From NCBI GenBank assembly GCA_949358305.1, contig OX442323.1:9772500-9836499 (forward strand): a stretch of 64,000 nucleotides of DNA. Reading direction: 5' to 3'. Below are positions 24,801-35,956 of the stretch, in pieces (within the stretch, counting starts at the first letter, position 1; every line of letters begins with the position of its first letter). This DNA comes from Strigamia acuminata (lineage: Eukaryota; Arthropoda; Chilopoda; Geophilomorpha; Linotaeniidae). Below the pieces are notes generated by a model, which was not told the DNA's origin, made no database searches, and worked only from the letters and a program-made list of their open reading frames with translations. The position numbers and the translations under genes were made by a program.

Positions 24801-25698
24801 TTCAACTGCCAACTGGGCCGAGAGGCGCTGCTCAAGATCAAAGAGATGTCGACGACGAACGTCCGCAAGCCGGTGGTCGTCGAAGAGAAAACGCCGCCGC
24901 TGCTCGCCGGCGCTCGGACAAAGAAACAAAACGACGTGCCCAGCAAAAGAGGAGCGGCAAAGGGTGGCAAGACTTATTCGCCATCGCAGCAGCAGCACCA
25001 GCACCATCAACAACAGCACCATCAACAACAGCACCATCAACAACAGCACCATCAACAACAGCACCATCAACAACAGCACCATCAACAACAGCAACAGCAT
25101 CAAGAGCAAGAGCAGCAGCACCTGCAGCGGGAGCCAACGAAGCTGCTCGCGAGCTCTATGCCCGCGTGGGCAGTGAGTAACGGCATACATTTGTTTAACG
25201 TTTAATTTGCTTGACGTTTAATTTGTTTGTTTCGAAGAACGTGGAGGCTTTCTTGCCGCGAGACGGGCCGATCCGACGCGCCCGGTTCGCGATGAGGCCG
25301 CGCCAAGTGGATTTCGGCAGGGTGAGCGAAGGGGCTACGCTGCGTCACCGCGTCTACCTCAAGAACAACGGGATCGAAAACAGCGCCGTGAGGGTGCGAC
25401 AACCGCCCAAGGAGACCGGCATTTCGGTGTCGTGCACTCCGATGCTGGTGAACAGGATAAGTCGGACGGTTGGGTGCAAATGTTTGTGATTGGTTTGAAA
25501 CGTGCGTTGCAGGTGACGGCCGGGATGCAGGCCACTTTGGACGTGGAGATTCACGCGTTGCTGCCACCGAGCGTCAACGAGATGGGCGAGGGACGCGTCT
25601 ACCACGAGCTAGAGATCCGCACGGACATCGAAACGCTTTATTTGCCCATTGCGGCCAAAGTGGCGCCGGCAAATGTGTCAACTTCCAACATGTTTTAA
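18698..25698 (+). CDS. SPAG17: SPAG17 (PF6), ciliary central-apparatus protein
   Basis: About 17 exons: 18698-18904, 19004-19144, 19201-19374, 19450-19944, 20027-20174, 20238-20920, 20997-21590, 21659-21853, 21929-22153, 22195-22794, 22860-22950, 23022-23314, 23394-23603, 23653 to about 24571, 24613-25172, 25238-25447, 25513-25698. They give about 1976 residues; human SPAG17 has about 2223. Diagnostic blocks in order: NLYVLLFGFHDANL, YNVQDLKRQHQNWL, VLTFESMTLQ, VLQQVLNEALNVHHCVDIIY with LHNPFN, GSTNYLYPG, a series of TGT/DG-rich beta repeats, and LPPFFNCQL. The C-terminal ASH-type domain (VDFGRVSEGATLRHRVYLKN, VTAGMQATLDVEIHAL) ends the protein. SPAG17 scaffolds the C1a projection of the 9+2 axoneme, so the organism has motile cilia or flagella. 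The donors near 22154 and 24571 are my least certain calls. Confidence 0.93.
24988..25105 (+). repeat. coding CACCATCAACAACAG minisatellite (HHQQQ) in SPAG17
   Basis: About seven nearly identical 15-bp units encode HHQQQ repeats in the linker before the ASH-type domain. Near-identity indicates recent expansion or ongoing instability. Confidence 0.9.
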
Positions 25699-25769
25699 TA
25701 AAATGCGATAAAAGATTTTTCTAAACAAACAAACAAAACGGCTGCTTCTCATTATCGTTAATTCGCACG

Positions 25770-25770
<1 letters not shown>

Positions 25771-25798
<28 letters not shown>
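25771..25798. repeat. GA dinucleotide microsatellite
   Basis: About 14 GA units lie just 3' of SPAG17. Confidence 0.9.
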
Positions 25799-25801
<3 letters not shown>

Positions 25802-26154
25802 CTTGTCAATTCCACCCGGAGGATTGACTTTTTTGTTGATTTTTTGTTTATTTGCTGCAACAAGTGGACGAAGAACGGCCGCGTCTTTCTATCATAGTCG
25901 AGATAGACGTCGGGAATTCAAGGCTCACGTGTGGAGGTAATTAATTGGATTTATTGGATATTGCGGATATTGTTGTTTGCTGGGTGGGCGGGTGTTTGGA
26001 ATCCTTTGGATGCATGGATGGATGGATCGAGCGACACGCCACACGCGTTTTTAAGGGGAGAAAACGGACTGTGCCCTGTTTACGGGAGTCAGGTGAGATT
26101 GAGAATGCCGAAAGAGGATTGATTGATTGATTGTTTTGCTTTTTGTTCGCTTCG

Positions 26155-26775
26155 CAGGAAGGTGTGCAACAATTGCAAATGCCGGCGGGAAGCGCACGAC
26201 GTTAACCACCGAGAATTCGTGAACGTCCGAGATCGGACTCGACAGAGTGGAAAGAAAATTTTATTAGAACGAACGAAACAAATAAAGGTCGAAGAATATT
26301 TCACCCAATTGCCCAAGCACAAAGTACCGCGCCTGGCGAGTCCCGGCGAGAAGTAGCGCTACTCAAACAGGACTGTCAGCACGTGGACCCCGATTACCAG
26401 ACCAACTTCGAGGATTTTGTGAACGCGAGGAACGAAATCGCGCTCGTTGCTCGGCATCGGCTGTGTGCGCGTCCGAATAGCCGCCACATTGGTGAATAGT
26501 AGATCACTTACAAGTTAATTGCGTTCTTTTCATTTTTTTCCATTTTTGCTATTTTTCCTTTTCCACATATTTGGTCGCTTAAAGGAATGCCACAAGTGCC
26601 GAAGAATTCTGCAGGCCGGCGACCTGGCGGTGGTTCGTGGTTGCCCCCAAATTTGGCACCCCGCGTGTTTCGTGTGCACGACGTGCGACAAACTGCTCGT
26701 AGGTCTTTCTCACCTACTGCGTCAACGACATTACGCGGAGGCGCTGAAACGCAGATGCGCCGCCTGCGACGAGGT
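26155..26775 (+). pseudogene. TES: testin-like PET/LIM fragment, frameshifted
   Basis: Three recognisable pieces occur in testin order. The first (26158-26355) reads RKVCNNCKCRREAHDV and then PET-domain sequence VEEYFTQLPKHKVPRLASPG before a stop. The PET domain resumes in another frame (LLKQDCQHVDPDYQ then FEDFVNARNEIAL, about 26357-26440). A separate exon (26584-26772) holds the first half of LIM1 (ECHKCRRILQAGDLAVV, WHPACFVCTTCDKLL), but about six residues are deleted, including a metal-binding Cys, before RHYAEALKRRCAACDE. LIM2 and LIM3 are absent downstream. Intact testin links actin, zyxin and focal adhesions. An assembly error could explain the frameshift but not the missing LIM domains. 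Confidence 0.65.
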
Positions 26776-26799
26776 ACAGTCATTATTGAAATTGACGTA

Positions 26800-27743
26800 A
26801 CGCGGTCACCTGACGGTAGAGGCGAGGGCGAGGGCGAGGGCGAGGGAGAGAAGGAAAGGAAAGGAAAGGAAAGGAAATGAGCGGATGACTTCATCGAGAT
26901 GAATTCGATGAGTGGGTTAGTTAGGTGGTTGCAAATGGCGGCTAGTTTGAATGACAAGCGAGGAGAAGACGTCGAGCCGAGCATTCGACAACGTGTAAGT
27001 ACGTAAATTTAGCCACAATCCAACGTTGCCTTACTGTTACTACGTGTTTTTTGGTGTCACATGAAATCATAATTATTCTGAAGAAAGAAATAAAAAAAGG
27101 TCAACTTGAAATTGCGTTCGCAGCAATATCTTTTTATTATTGTTATTATTATTATTTTTTATCATTATAATAATTAATAATTTTTATTATTATTATTATT
27201 ATTTCTGTACGATGGAAAGAAGAAACAAATGTACTAACAAGACGTAATGAATCATTTTACAACACAGCAAATATTGTGCGTCACACTAAACTCAAAGTAA
27301 TTTTAATTATATAAAAATATGTCGGTAACGGTAACACTGAAATAATGAAGGAACAGTACCTGCGCCCTTGCACTCAATTTGAATGAAGGGCAAACGCTGC
27401 GTCGGTGCGTCCCATCAGTGGTGCCCAGTCCATTTGCTGGCCACTAAACAAAATAGAAACTAAACACCATTTTCCACCGAAATCGATTTATATTTTTATC
27501 AATTTTTTTCTTTCTTTTTCTTTTCTTTTTTCTTTTAATAACTTCAATCAATGAGGATTTCCCATTCCAAATTATTATTAATTTAAATATGTTATGTACA
27601 GTTAAACAGAAATCACAACTGCGAGTGGTGTGTGGTGTGGGTGAATGTGTGTGCTGATGATTTTATTGTGGTGATTAAATGAAGCGGAGCACCACTGCCG
27701 GATTGCCGGATGGCCGGATGGCGGCACTTGCGCCACCCTCCCT
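26800..27743. other. intergenic DNA and SCAF4/8 3' UTR
   Basis: A GAGGGC-rich stretch lies at 26820-26855, followed by AGGAA repeats and AT-rich DNA with ATT microsatellites (27125-27205). The last few hundred bases before 27744 are probably the 3' UTR of the minus-strand SCAF gene. I see no gene. Confidence 0.55.
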
Positions 27744-29039
27744 TCACGTGCCGCAAGATTCGACAATTGCACTTTGTTCACCACTTTCGATGTTCATCGG
27801 TTCGTCCAGTAATTTGTCAACTGTCACATTGTTATTGTTGTTTGTCGTTTCTTCGCGATCCTCTCGCTCCTCTCGCTCCTCCCGATCCTCTGCTTCCGTC
27901 ATAGCCGGAGTAGGAGCCGTGGCGGAGGTGTTGGGCGACGTCGTTTGCTCGTTCGGCGTTTTCATCTCCTCCATCGACCCGTTCGCGTCCACCGATTCGA
28001 ACGGATCGTTGTTTTTGTTCTCGTCAACGGCCTCCTCGATGTTGTTCTTCTTGTCGCCGTCGCTCCACCGCGACTTGCGGCTCCGATCGCGGTCCTCGCG
28101 CGAGTGGTTGCTCCGCTCGTCGCTGCCGCTGCCCCCGCGACGTCCTCCGCCGCCGGAGTACTCGCGCCCACCTCGCGACCAATCGCGGTCGCGGTCCCTC
28201 TCCCGGCTTTTCTCTCTATCCCTGCGTCCGTATCGGTCGCGCGAGGAATATCCTCCTCCTCCTCCTCCTCCCCGCTCGTACTCGTCGTCGTCGCGCCGCC
28301 ACTCGCTCTGGCCGGCCGATGCGAAATAGTTGTCATCCATGCGACCGCCCTGTCGCTTCCACTTGTCGCCGAAACGCTCGCCTTCCGAGTGGTGGTAGCG
28401 GTCGTTCAGTCGCGGATGGTCCATGCCGAAGGCCGGCGGCCGATCCATCTCCATGGCGGCTCGCGGCCCCATGTAGGGACGGTGGTTGCCGAACATCATG
28501 GCTCCGCGTGGCATTCCTCGCGGCTGGAACGCGTCCATCTGCGACCGGTTCATGTTGCCCATCGCGGGAAAGCGGCCGAACTGTGGCGCCGGGCCCATCA
28601 GACCCGGTCCGTTGGGCATCCGAGGCGCCCCGAATCGAAGACCTAAATTAGAACAAGTTAGAACACACAAATTCAAACAAAGCCAAAGCCAAAGCCAAAG
28701 CCAAAGCCAAAGCCAAAGCCAAAGCCAAAGCATTCATTCGCACCTGGATTTTGAAACATGTTGGGCCGCGCGTCGCCCGGGCCTCGGAACAACATCCGCG
28801 GCATGAGTGCCATGTGGTCGGGCGCGCGGTTCCTGTCCATGCCCATGGCGTCGTTCGAGTGCATCGACATGCGGTTGGCACCCATCATGCCCGCGGCCGG
28901 CTGCGGCAGGAGCCCGACGTTCATCGACGTCTGTTGGTTGTAGCCGGCGTGTCCGTGCAGCCGTTCTGACAGCGAGCGCTCGTTCCGCATACCCGGGTTG
29001 CCCGGCGGATCCACCATCCTCGACCTCTGCTCGTGCTCG

Positions 29040-29074
<35 letters not shown>

Positions 29075-32000
29075 CATCGATTTGATCATTCCCAGCGGGA
29101 TGCGATTCGGGTTCTCGAACATATCGGCCTTGCCTCGCATGTCCACGTCCGCATCCGTATCCGCGCTTTTGTTGTTGTTGTTGTTCCAATTGTTGTTGTT
29201 GTTGTTGATCATGGAATCTTTGTCGTTGTTGTTGTTGTTGTTAATGCCGAAATCGAAGTTGGATTGGAGCCGGAACGAGGGCGGCGGCATCGACGGGTTG
29301 AAGCTGGCTGGCGGCTGGAACGTGGGCGTCGGAGCGCAGTATTCGTTCGCGATGTCCATCGGCAGCTGCTGACCCACGTCCGAGCCCGCTGCCGGAGAAA
29401 CGAGCGTCTTCGCATCGGAACTCGACACGGGCGAATTGGCCTGCGACTCCTGGGTCGGCGTCGCGTCGTCCTCGATCGCTGAAAAGAAAAGAAAAGAGAA
29501 ATCAAATCAAATAAAATTTCATTTTATTCTCGTCTCACCGGTGCTGGCGGCGGGTGGAAGCGCAATCGCGTACGGCTGCACGGGCATCGGGACGAGCGAA
29601 ATGGCCTGACTGAGAAGAGATTGCGAGACGGGCGGCACCATCACCATGGGAGTGGGCGGCGGCGGCGGCGGTGGCGGCACTCCCATCGGCAGAGACATCA
29701 TCGCCATGGCTGACGGGAAAGAGAAATTGTTTAGAATTGCAACGAATTAATTCACTTGCAACGAATTGAGTGTTGCTTCAAACAAACAATTGGCCTTGGC
29801 ATTGGCATTGGCACCTGGCAATCCGAACGGCTGCATCAGAGATATCTGCTGATCGATCTGCTCGACGAGACCGCCGGACGCTTGCGTGTCGTCGAACACC
29901 ATGTCCTGGGCGTCCAAGCAGTCCTTATCTTTTTTCCTATCCTTTTGTTGCTCTGCAAAACGTTCGTTCGATTGAAAAATGATCGTTTGATTCAAGTTTA
30001 CTTGACTCGAGTTGACTCCAGTTGAAGTTGACTCCAGTGCTAACCTCTGAGCCGCTCCGGGATGGTCTCGTCGTCCACCATGCCTCCTTCCTCGAGCGCG
30101 TCCAGGTCCACTCCGTCCGGCAGCTTTTCGTAGGGAATGTACGAGACGCCTAAATCGGCGTCCCAATAATCTTTGAAATCTTTTCCTTTCACTCCTTTAC
30201 CCGGAGCCCAGGCGATCTATTTAATCGAGAGATGTTTGTTTGTTTTGTCAGAAAACGGTTTCTACTTTTGTCATCATTTACATCTTTTTTAAATATATAG
30301 AAATATATAGAAAAGTATATAAGTGAGTAAGTAATTAATTAATTAATTAACCGTTATCGTTTTTCCTTGCAGTTTGAGATTTTTTAATTTTTGAAGCGCC
30401 CTGTAAGCATCCTGCCGTCTATTCATACACACAAAAGCGCATCCGCGAGGAGGAATCATCTAGTTTTATTTCAATTTCAATTATTACCAACCGAGAAAAC
30501 AATCGACTCGCACTATTAGCAATAGATCGACTCACGTCGATAGCGACTATGTCGCCGAACTCTCCAAACGTATCGGACAAGTCTTCCTCCGATACCAACT
30601 TCGACACGTGTCCCAGCCAGAGCGTCGTGCTGCAAACTGTAAAAGGGCAAATGCCAAACGAAGAAGGAAGGAAGGAAGGAAGGAAAGAAAATAAATCATC
30701 TTTAATAAAATTTCGAGCACAGCTTTTTTTCTCTTCATTACCGCTCAAGAAATCTTTTTTTATCGGAGGCAGGCCCCTCTTCTTCCTTTCGCGTTCCTTC
30801 TCTCTCTCTTTTTCCCGCTCCTTTTCTTTCTCCCGCTCTCGAGAGCGCGATCGGCGATCCCTGTCGCGACGGTGTCGGAACCGAGACCGCGAGCCCGAGC
30901 GCGACCGGCGGCGTCGCGGCGACTTGGATCGGGACCTACTTCGACGCAACCTCCTTCGATTCCTGCCGATCAATTTCATTTAATTTTAATCTTAACTAAA
31001 CCGAATCAAATCAAATCGAACCTGGATCGGGACGGAGAGCGCGAACGAGATCTCGTGTGATCGCGACGGCGCGGGGACCTCGAGTGGTCGCCGTCGTTGT
31101 CCAGCTGGCGTTCCACTTGTCTCTCGTCCTGGTCGTGCGAGGGGAACGGGTCGCACATGTGCGACTGCTGTTGCGGCGAGACGGGCACGAACGGCTCGGC
31201 CGGCACGAGCGAATTGGGCGCCATCAACTGCGCGTAGGTGGCCGGGTCGTAGGCCGGTTGCTGCGACGCGTCCACCTGGATCTGCTGCGAAAACTCCTCC
31301 TCCTGCTGGCGCAATCTCTGTTTGTGCAACTGCTCTTGAACGCTCATCTCGTTCTTGAGCGCCTCGGTCTGCTGAATTGTTTGTTGCATTTGCTGTAGCT
31401 GGCGCAGCAGGTCGGGATTCGACAGCAAGTTTTGAGCCATGCTGAAAAGAAATTCAAAAAATTAACATTAGTGTCATTTATTCACTTATTTACTTCTTCA
31501 TTTCGTAATCACCTGACTGCCAGCGACGTTGGGTCGGAACCGGCGGGCGTGGACTGGTCCTCTTTTTTCTCGTCGTCCTCCTCCTCCTCGTCTCCGTAAT
31601 CGAAATCGAGCAACTTCTATTCCAAACAAACGTACGGATCAGTTAAGCACGGGACGATTCGAAAAAGTCACCTTATTAAATTTCACGTCGTTCTGCTCCT
31701 CGGGCGCCTTGCCCTGAGCCTGCGTCAGTAAATTCGTGATTTGCTGCAGCTGGTTCAACACGTTGTTGTCCAACGTGGGCTGAGCGCCGCCCGAATGCTG
31801 GATTAGCTGCGACACCGTTTTCAAAGTGTTTGTCGGATCGATCTGGCTGAGCTCGGCGTTCCAGCCGGACCACGACGCGGCGGCTTCTTCCTTCTTGGCA
31901 GCGGCGGCGGCGGTGGCGGCAGATGCGGCGGATGCAGTAGTGACGGTGCCGGTGCCGGTGCCGGTGGCGGTGCCGGCAACCGCCGACGTCTCGTTGCCGA

Positions 32001-32682
32001 CCGGCGTCGTCGCCTGCTGGTGGACCGGGTGGTTGGGATTTGCCATATCCAGGAGCGGTTGAATCACGTCGCTCGTGAACACGTTGTTTTTTTGCCATAA
32101 ATTTAAAACCCGAACGATTTTACTCTGAAATGAAATGAAATGAAATGTTGATGATTATTATTATATTATGTATTAGGTATTTTTGATTTTAATTTCGAAT
32201 ACGAACCTTTTCTTCGGGAGGACATTTAAACAAATTCTGGAACATGATGTTGATATTTTTTGCAAATCTAGGTGCGAAAACATCTTTGTTCCCGTATTGA
32301 TGCCGCGATTGACGCACGATCGAATCGACCACGTATAATCCCGGAACTTTGTAGACGGGTTTGCACTACAAATCGATTCACGTGTTTACCAACCAATTAA
32401 TTCTCCTTCGAATGATTATACCTTTTGGATGAATTTTTCCACGCTTTGTACGACATGTTTATAGAATTTGATGGCTTTTATGGCGGTTTTTGTGACCGAT
32501 GTCATTTTCGCCTTGGAGATTGGCGGCGGACTTTCGTACAGAGACGAGAGCTGCAAAGAAAAAGAAGAAAACGTTAGCGATCCACTACTTTTGTTTATAA
32601 ACCGTTTACACATTTAGGCTTAAATTGAAACGTGATCGTCGAGTCTACAAACCTCGTTGTTAAACGTCCTCACCAAATCCAT
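27744..32682 (-). CDS. SCAF8: SCAF4/SCAF8, Pol II CTD-associated SR-like factor
   Basis: Fourteen minus-strand exons: 32653-32682, 32422-32550, 32207-32365, 31672-32124, 31513-31616, 31022-31441, 30742-30962, 30536-30636, 30352-30459, 30045-30216, 29815-29952, 29539-29709, 28744-29478, 27744-28642. They sum exactly to 1279 codons plus stop. Residues 1-140 are the CTD-interacting domain (PPISKAKMTSVTKTAIKAIK, FYKHVVQSVEKFIQKCKP, VPGLYVVDSIVRQSRHQ, VRVLNLWQKNNVF). A Q-rich region and an RS domain (about 410-560) follow, then an RRM (TTLWLGHVSKLVSEEDL, GCAFVCMNRRQDA) and a P/Q/N/M-rich tail with RD/RE repeats. SCAF4 and SCAF8 bind the phosphorylated Pol II CTD and prevent premature polyadenylation; the single gene here is called from both. 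Confidence 0.95.
28679..28732. repeat. AAAGCC hexanucleotide repeat in a SCAF intron
   Basis: About nine perfect copies of AAAGCC fill over half of the 101-bp intron 28643-28743. Confidence 0.9.
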
Positions 32683-33035
32683 GATGTCCGATTTCACGAT
32701 GGAACCGGATAAATTAGAAAAATTGCAATCGGCTGCGGCGAAACTATCCGAAAATCGTCAAAAAAATCAACAAGATTCCACCAAGATGAACGGCAAACGC
32801 GAATGAATAACAACCCAAGATGGCGCGACAACACAACACACGCCGAGCTCCAATCCGATTCATTTATTCCATTTTTATTTTTTTTTTATCAAATTCAAAT
32901 TTTATCAAACACACTCGAGTATGCGGTGTATTTTGAATTTTGAATTGAAAAATTCAAAATCTTTTTCAATATTTTACGTTCGCCGAGTGTTTGGTAGAAC
33001 CGTTAAAAATGGATTTTAACGGAACTTTAGTATCG

Positions 33036-33108
33036 GCCGAAATAGCTCAGTTGGGAGAGCGTTAGACTGAAGATCTAAAGGTCCCTGGTTCAATCCCGGG
33101 TTTCGGCA
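33036..33108 (+). tRNA. tRNA-Phe: tRNA-Phe (GAA)
   Basis: A 73-nt cloverleaf. The acceptor stem GCCGAAA pairs with TTTCGGC plus discriminator A. The D arm is GCTCAGTTGGGAGAGC, the anticodon loop CTGAAGA carries GAA, and the T arm GGTTCAATCC is canonical, so the internal A and B boxes are both present. No intron. A run of about 14 T from 33119 serves as the Pol III terminator. It sits between the SCAF 5' end and the MRPL12 3' end. Confidence 0.97.
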
Positions 33109-33118
33109 GCGAACTATC

Positions 33119-33133
33119 TTTTTTTTTTTTTCT
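33119..33133 (+). terminator. Pol III T-tract terminator of tRNA-Phe
   Basis: An uninterrupted T run begins about ten bases after the tRNA 3' end, as expected for RNA polymerase III termination. Confidence 0.85.
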
Positions 33134-33281
33134 GTTCTGATGAACATTTCTTTTAGACTCGATACATTTCTACGATATCTATTTATCGTTTTTTATTGCC
33201 AACAATAATTTTTCTCACAAAAACTTTGCAACAGATTAATTTTTTCTTTTTATTTAAAAAAAAAGTAATTACACACTCTAG

Positions 33282-34048
33282 CTACTCTATTTCACATTCT
33301 CCGCCGGCATTTTTTATCGCTTCCGCTAATTCTTTCGATTCTTTTTCGGATACGTCGGCCCGTACAATTTGCGGAAGGTTTTCTATGAATTTCTTGGCCT
33401 GTACTAAATTCATGCCCTCCACCAAATTCTTCATTTCTTTAATCAACTGCACCTTCTTGGTGCTGTCGAACTTGACTAGTTTCACGGTGTAATTTGATTT
33501 GACCACTTTTTCCTCCTTCTCCTCGTTGCCCTGCGCACAAACAAAGCCCGTATTACAACAAACCCATTCGCATTCATTTCACACATTTATATTAGAATAT
33601 TATAATATGTACTTGTCCGTCTTGAGCAGGAGCTGCGGCGACGCCATAGCCCATGATTGGCGCGTCGGGAATCTTGAGACTCAACTAAACACGATAATAA
33701 TAATTAATAATGCATCGATCGTTAGAATTTTATTTCAGATTTAATTCCAGTTGATGGAATGTCGTCGTCGTACTTTCAGTAGTTGGTTCAATTCGGACAC
33801 TTCGAGAAGAGTCAGTTTCGAAATTTCGGTCACGATGCTGTGAATTTTAGGAGAATAATCTTTGGCGCCGCCATCCGGTTTCGGCATGGCCATTCCCATT
33901 CCCATCGGTTGCTGCTCTTGTGGCGCCGCGGTGGACATCCTGACCAGTTGCAGGTTCGCGCGTGGCAAGTATCTGCAAAGTGTACATTTGTAAGCGCCAA
34001 TTTTGATTCACGAACTCGTTTTTACCGGCATAATCGTACGAAGTTCAT
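33282..34048 (-). CDS. MRPL12: mitochondrial ribosomal protein bL12m
   Basis: Four minus-strand exons (34026-34048, 33774-33972, 33613-33684, 33282-33530) give 180 residues. The first 50 or so are a basic, Arg-containing presequence fitting mitochondrial import (MNFVRLCRYLPRANLQLVR). Next is the L7/L12 dimerisation segment (IVTEISKLTLLEVSELNQLL), an Ala/Gly hinge, a Lys/Glu-rich linker, and the globular C-terminal domain (VKLVKFDSTKKVQLIKEMKN; AKKFIENLPQIVRADVSEKE). bL12m forms the mitoribosome stalk that recruits translation GTPases. The domain has the expected length and no disruption. Confidence 0.95.
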
Positions 34049-34187
34049 TCCAACCGTAGGAGAAAGTTACGCTCCCCTAGTTAATTCCTGTACACAAATC
34101 CTCGCGCGCGAGCGTCGTCGTAGTTAGTTAATGCAGTGGTCGAGCGGTGGCGCTTTCTACGCAAAAGAAAAGTCGACGATATATAAA

Positions 34188-34905
34188 ATGTTGATGAGAC
34201 CGATGATGCAAGAAGTGAGTAAAGTACCGAGTAATTTGATCGAGTTTAACATTTTAAAATGCCATTTCAGGTGGACATGTTTCTAACCAAGTGTTTTCTG
34301 CACTTGCTTGGGCATCACGTTCTTGCCAAGCAGGACGAGGCGACTTTTGAAAAGGGCTATAATAAATACAACGAAATACTGTAATGAATTCGCGATCACA
34401 ACTTTATTTCATTCGATTTTCATTTCTTCCTAGGTGGAGATTCCGCCTAGATTCGAGCTGTATTCTCCAGATTCGATTGGAATGAGTACATACATCGCTC
34501 GCAAAAACGACGAGAAACATTTCAGCGGTCACGCCAAGGATAACGATATGGATATGGATATGGATATGGATATGGATATGGATAGGCGTGAGAACTAAGA
34601 AGCAACCAATACAAGCAGCCGTGACCCACCCGATTCGTCGTGGAAGTTTCGTTAGTATTAGTTCAAGTTTACAGGTTACTACATCCCACGGTGGATTATC
34701 TCGACCGTTTCGACACGAAGCGACATGAAGAAAATCGACTCGACAACGACGAGGCTATTTTTGAAGTGTGCTTTATTTTTTGTTCAAGCGTTTCAAATTA
34801 ATTTCAAAATCAAATTTCAAAATCAGCCGCGACGGACGACGAGGAATTGACGCAACTGGTGATGTGGAGAAAGTCAAAAAGAAGTCGGATAAAACAAAAG
34901 ATCTA
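34188..34905 (+). pseudogene. POLR3E: decayed 5' duplicate of POLR3E
   Basis: Segments match exons 1-5 of the intact gene at 38571 in order: a shortened start exon, VDMFLTK..HHVLAK (exon 2), IARKNDEKHFSGHAKD (exon 3), DYLDRFDTKRHEENRLDNDE (exon 4) and TDDEELTQLV (exon 5). Many small deletions and frame changes are present, and nothing downstream of exon 5 was copied. About 40 bp of upstream sequence (AAAAGTCGACGA.ATATAAAA) is shared as well, so the promoter was duplicated. A GGATAT hexamer has expanded at about 34548-34588. It is almost certainly a dead partial copy. Confidence 0.8.
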
Positions 34906-35956
34906 TTTTGAACCATGTTTTTAGAAAAGTTAGGAAAAGAAAATCCAAACACCTGCCGTTATGTTTTTAGGTTTTTGAATTTCGAACGGTGTACACCCTA
35001 TAGTGACAAAATCAATAGCATTACCGGTACGTATACGTATGTCGTTATTGCTTTTTGATTCGATGACAAATCTCACGTGACACGATATTGTCAGTTTTAA
35101 AAATATCATCATATCGTTGAGAAACGGTAAGAAGTATTTTGACGACTCATTAAAAATTATCGGGTTGCTTATGAATTTAAATTAGCGTCAAGTTTTCTAG
35201 TTGCTCCGTTATTTTCTTCTTTAACGAACGATTTTTCCGATTATTTCAATTTTATTTTTCTTCTTTTTTTTCACGATCCAGACAAACTTTGTGCTAAGGA
35301 AAAATGAATTTATCTACTAAATGGAATTTGGCTAACTATACTAACTAATATTCTCTTTGTAGATGTGCGTGAAAACGGAAATCCAATCTATCCATAGGCA
35401 GTTGTGTTTTAGGTTTTTGAATTTCGAACGGTTTGATTTGATGACAAATCTCACGTGAAAATCATTCCATGTTTGAAGTTTGGACTGCACTTGTTGGACA
35501 CTATCGTGGAAGATTAATCGTCATCATTAGAAATCAAAACTTACTTGTAGAAGGTAAAGAGTGTTTTTCTAATTTATCGGAGCAAACGACCTTTCAAAAT
35601 TCATTTAGTGTGTTTTATTTGGTTACTTTTTTTTATCAAGCCTCCATCTCAAATTCAAATTTCTATTTATGAAAACCATTCGATGGTGATTTTTTGGGAA
35701 AACCAAATAAAATAAAATAAAATTATTTTTTTAAAATTTTGTATTTTGTCACTAGGCCGATTTCACGTGAATTGAAACTCATCTAATCACGGAGCGGCAT
35801 TATTATCATGTGATTAAATTCGCCAATCAAACCAAATAGGAAAAGCCGTTGTTCCATTTGAACTTTGAACCGATTAGAGGATGGACGTGTTTCTGACGAG
35901 AAGAAGAAATTAACGGAAAGTAATACTTTTTAAATCGATTATCGGGGTTTTTTTTT
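34906..35956. other. AT-rich gap with short dispersed duplications
   Basis: Two segments share the sequence TTTAGGTTTTTGAATTTCGAACGG (starts near 34965 and 35410), and both are followed by GACAAATCTCACGTGA. At 35469-35560 an open stretch reads MFEVWTALVGHYRGRLIVII and ends at a GTAAAG donor-like site. Part of it recurs in the downstream 560-bp repeats. I cannot assign a gene; it may be remnants of one repeated exon. Confidence 0.45.
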
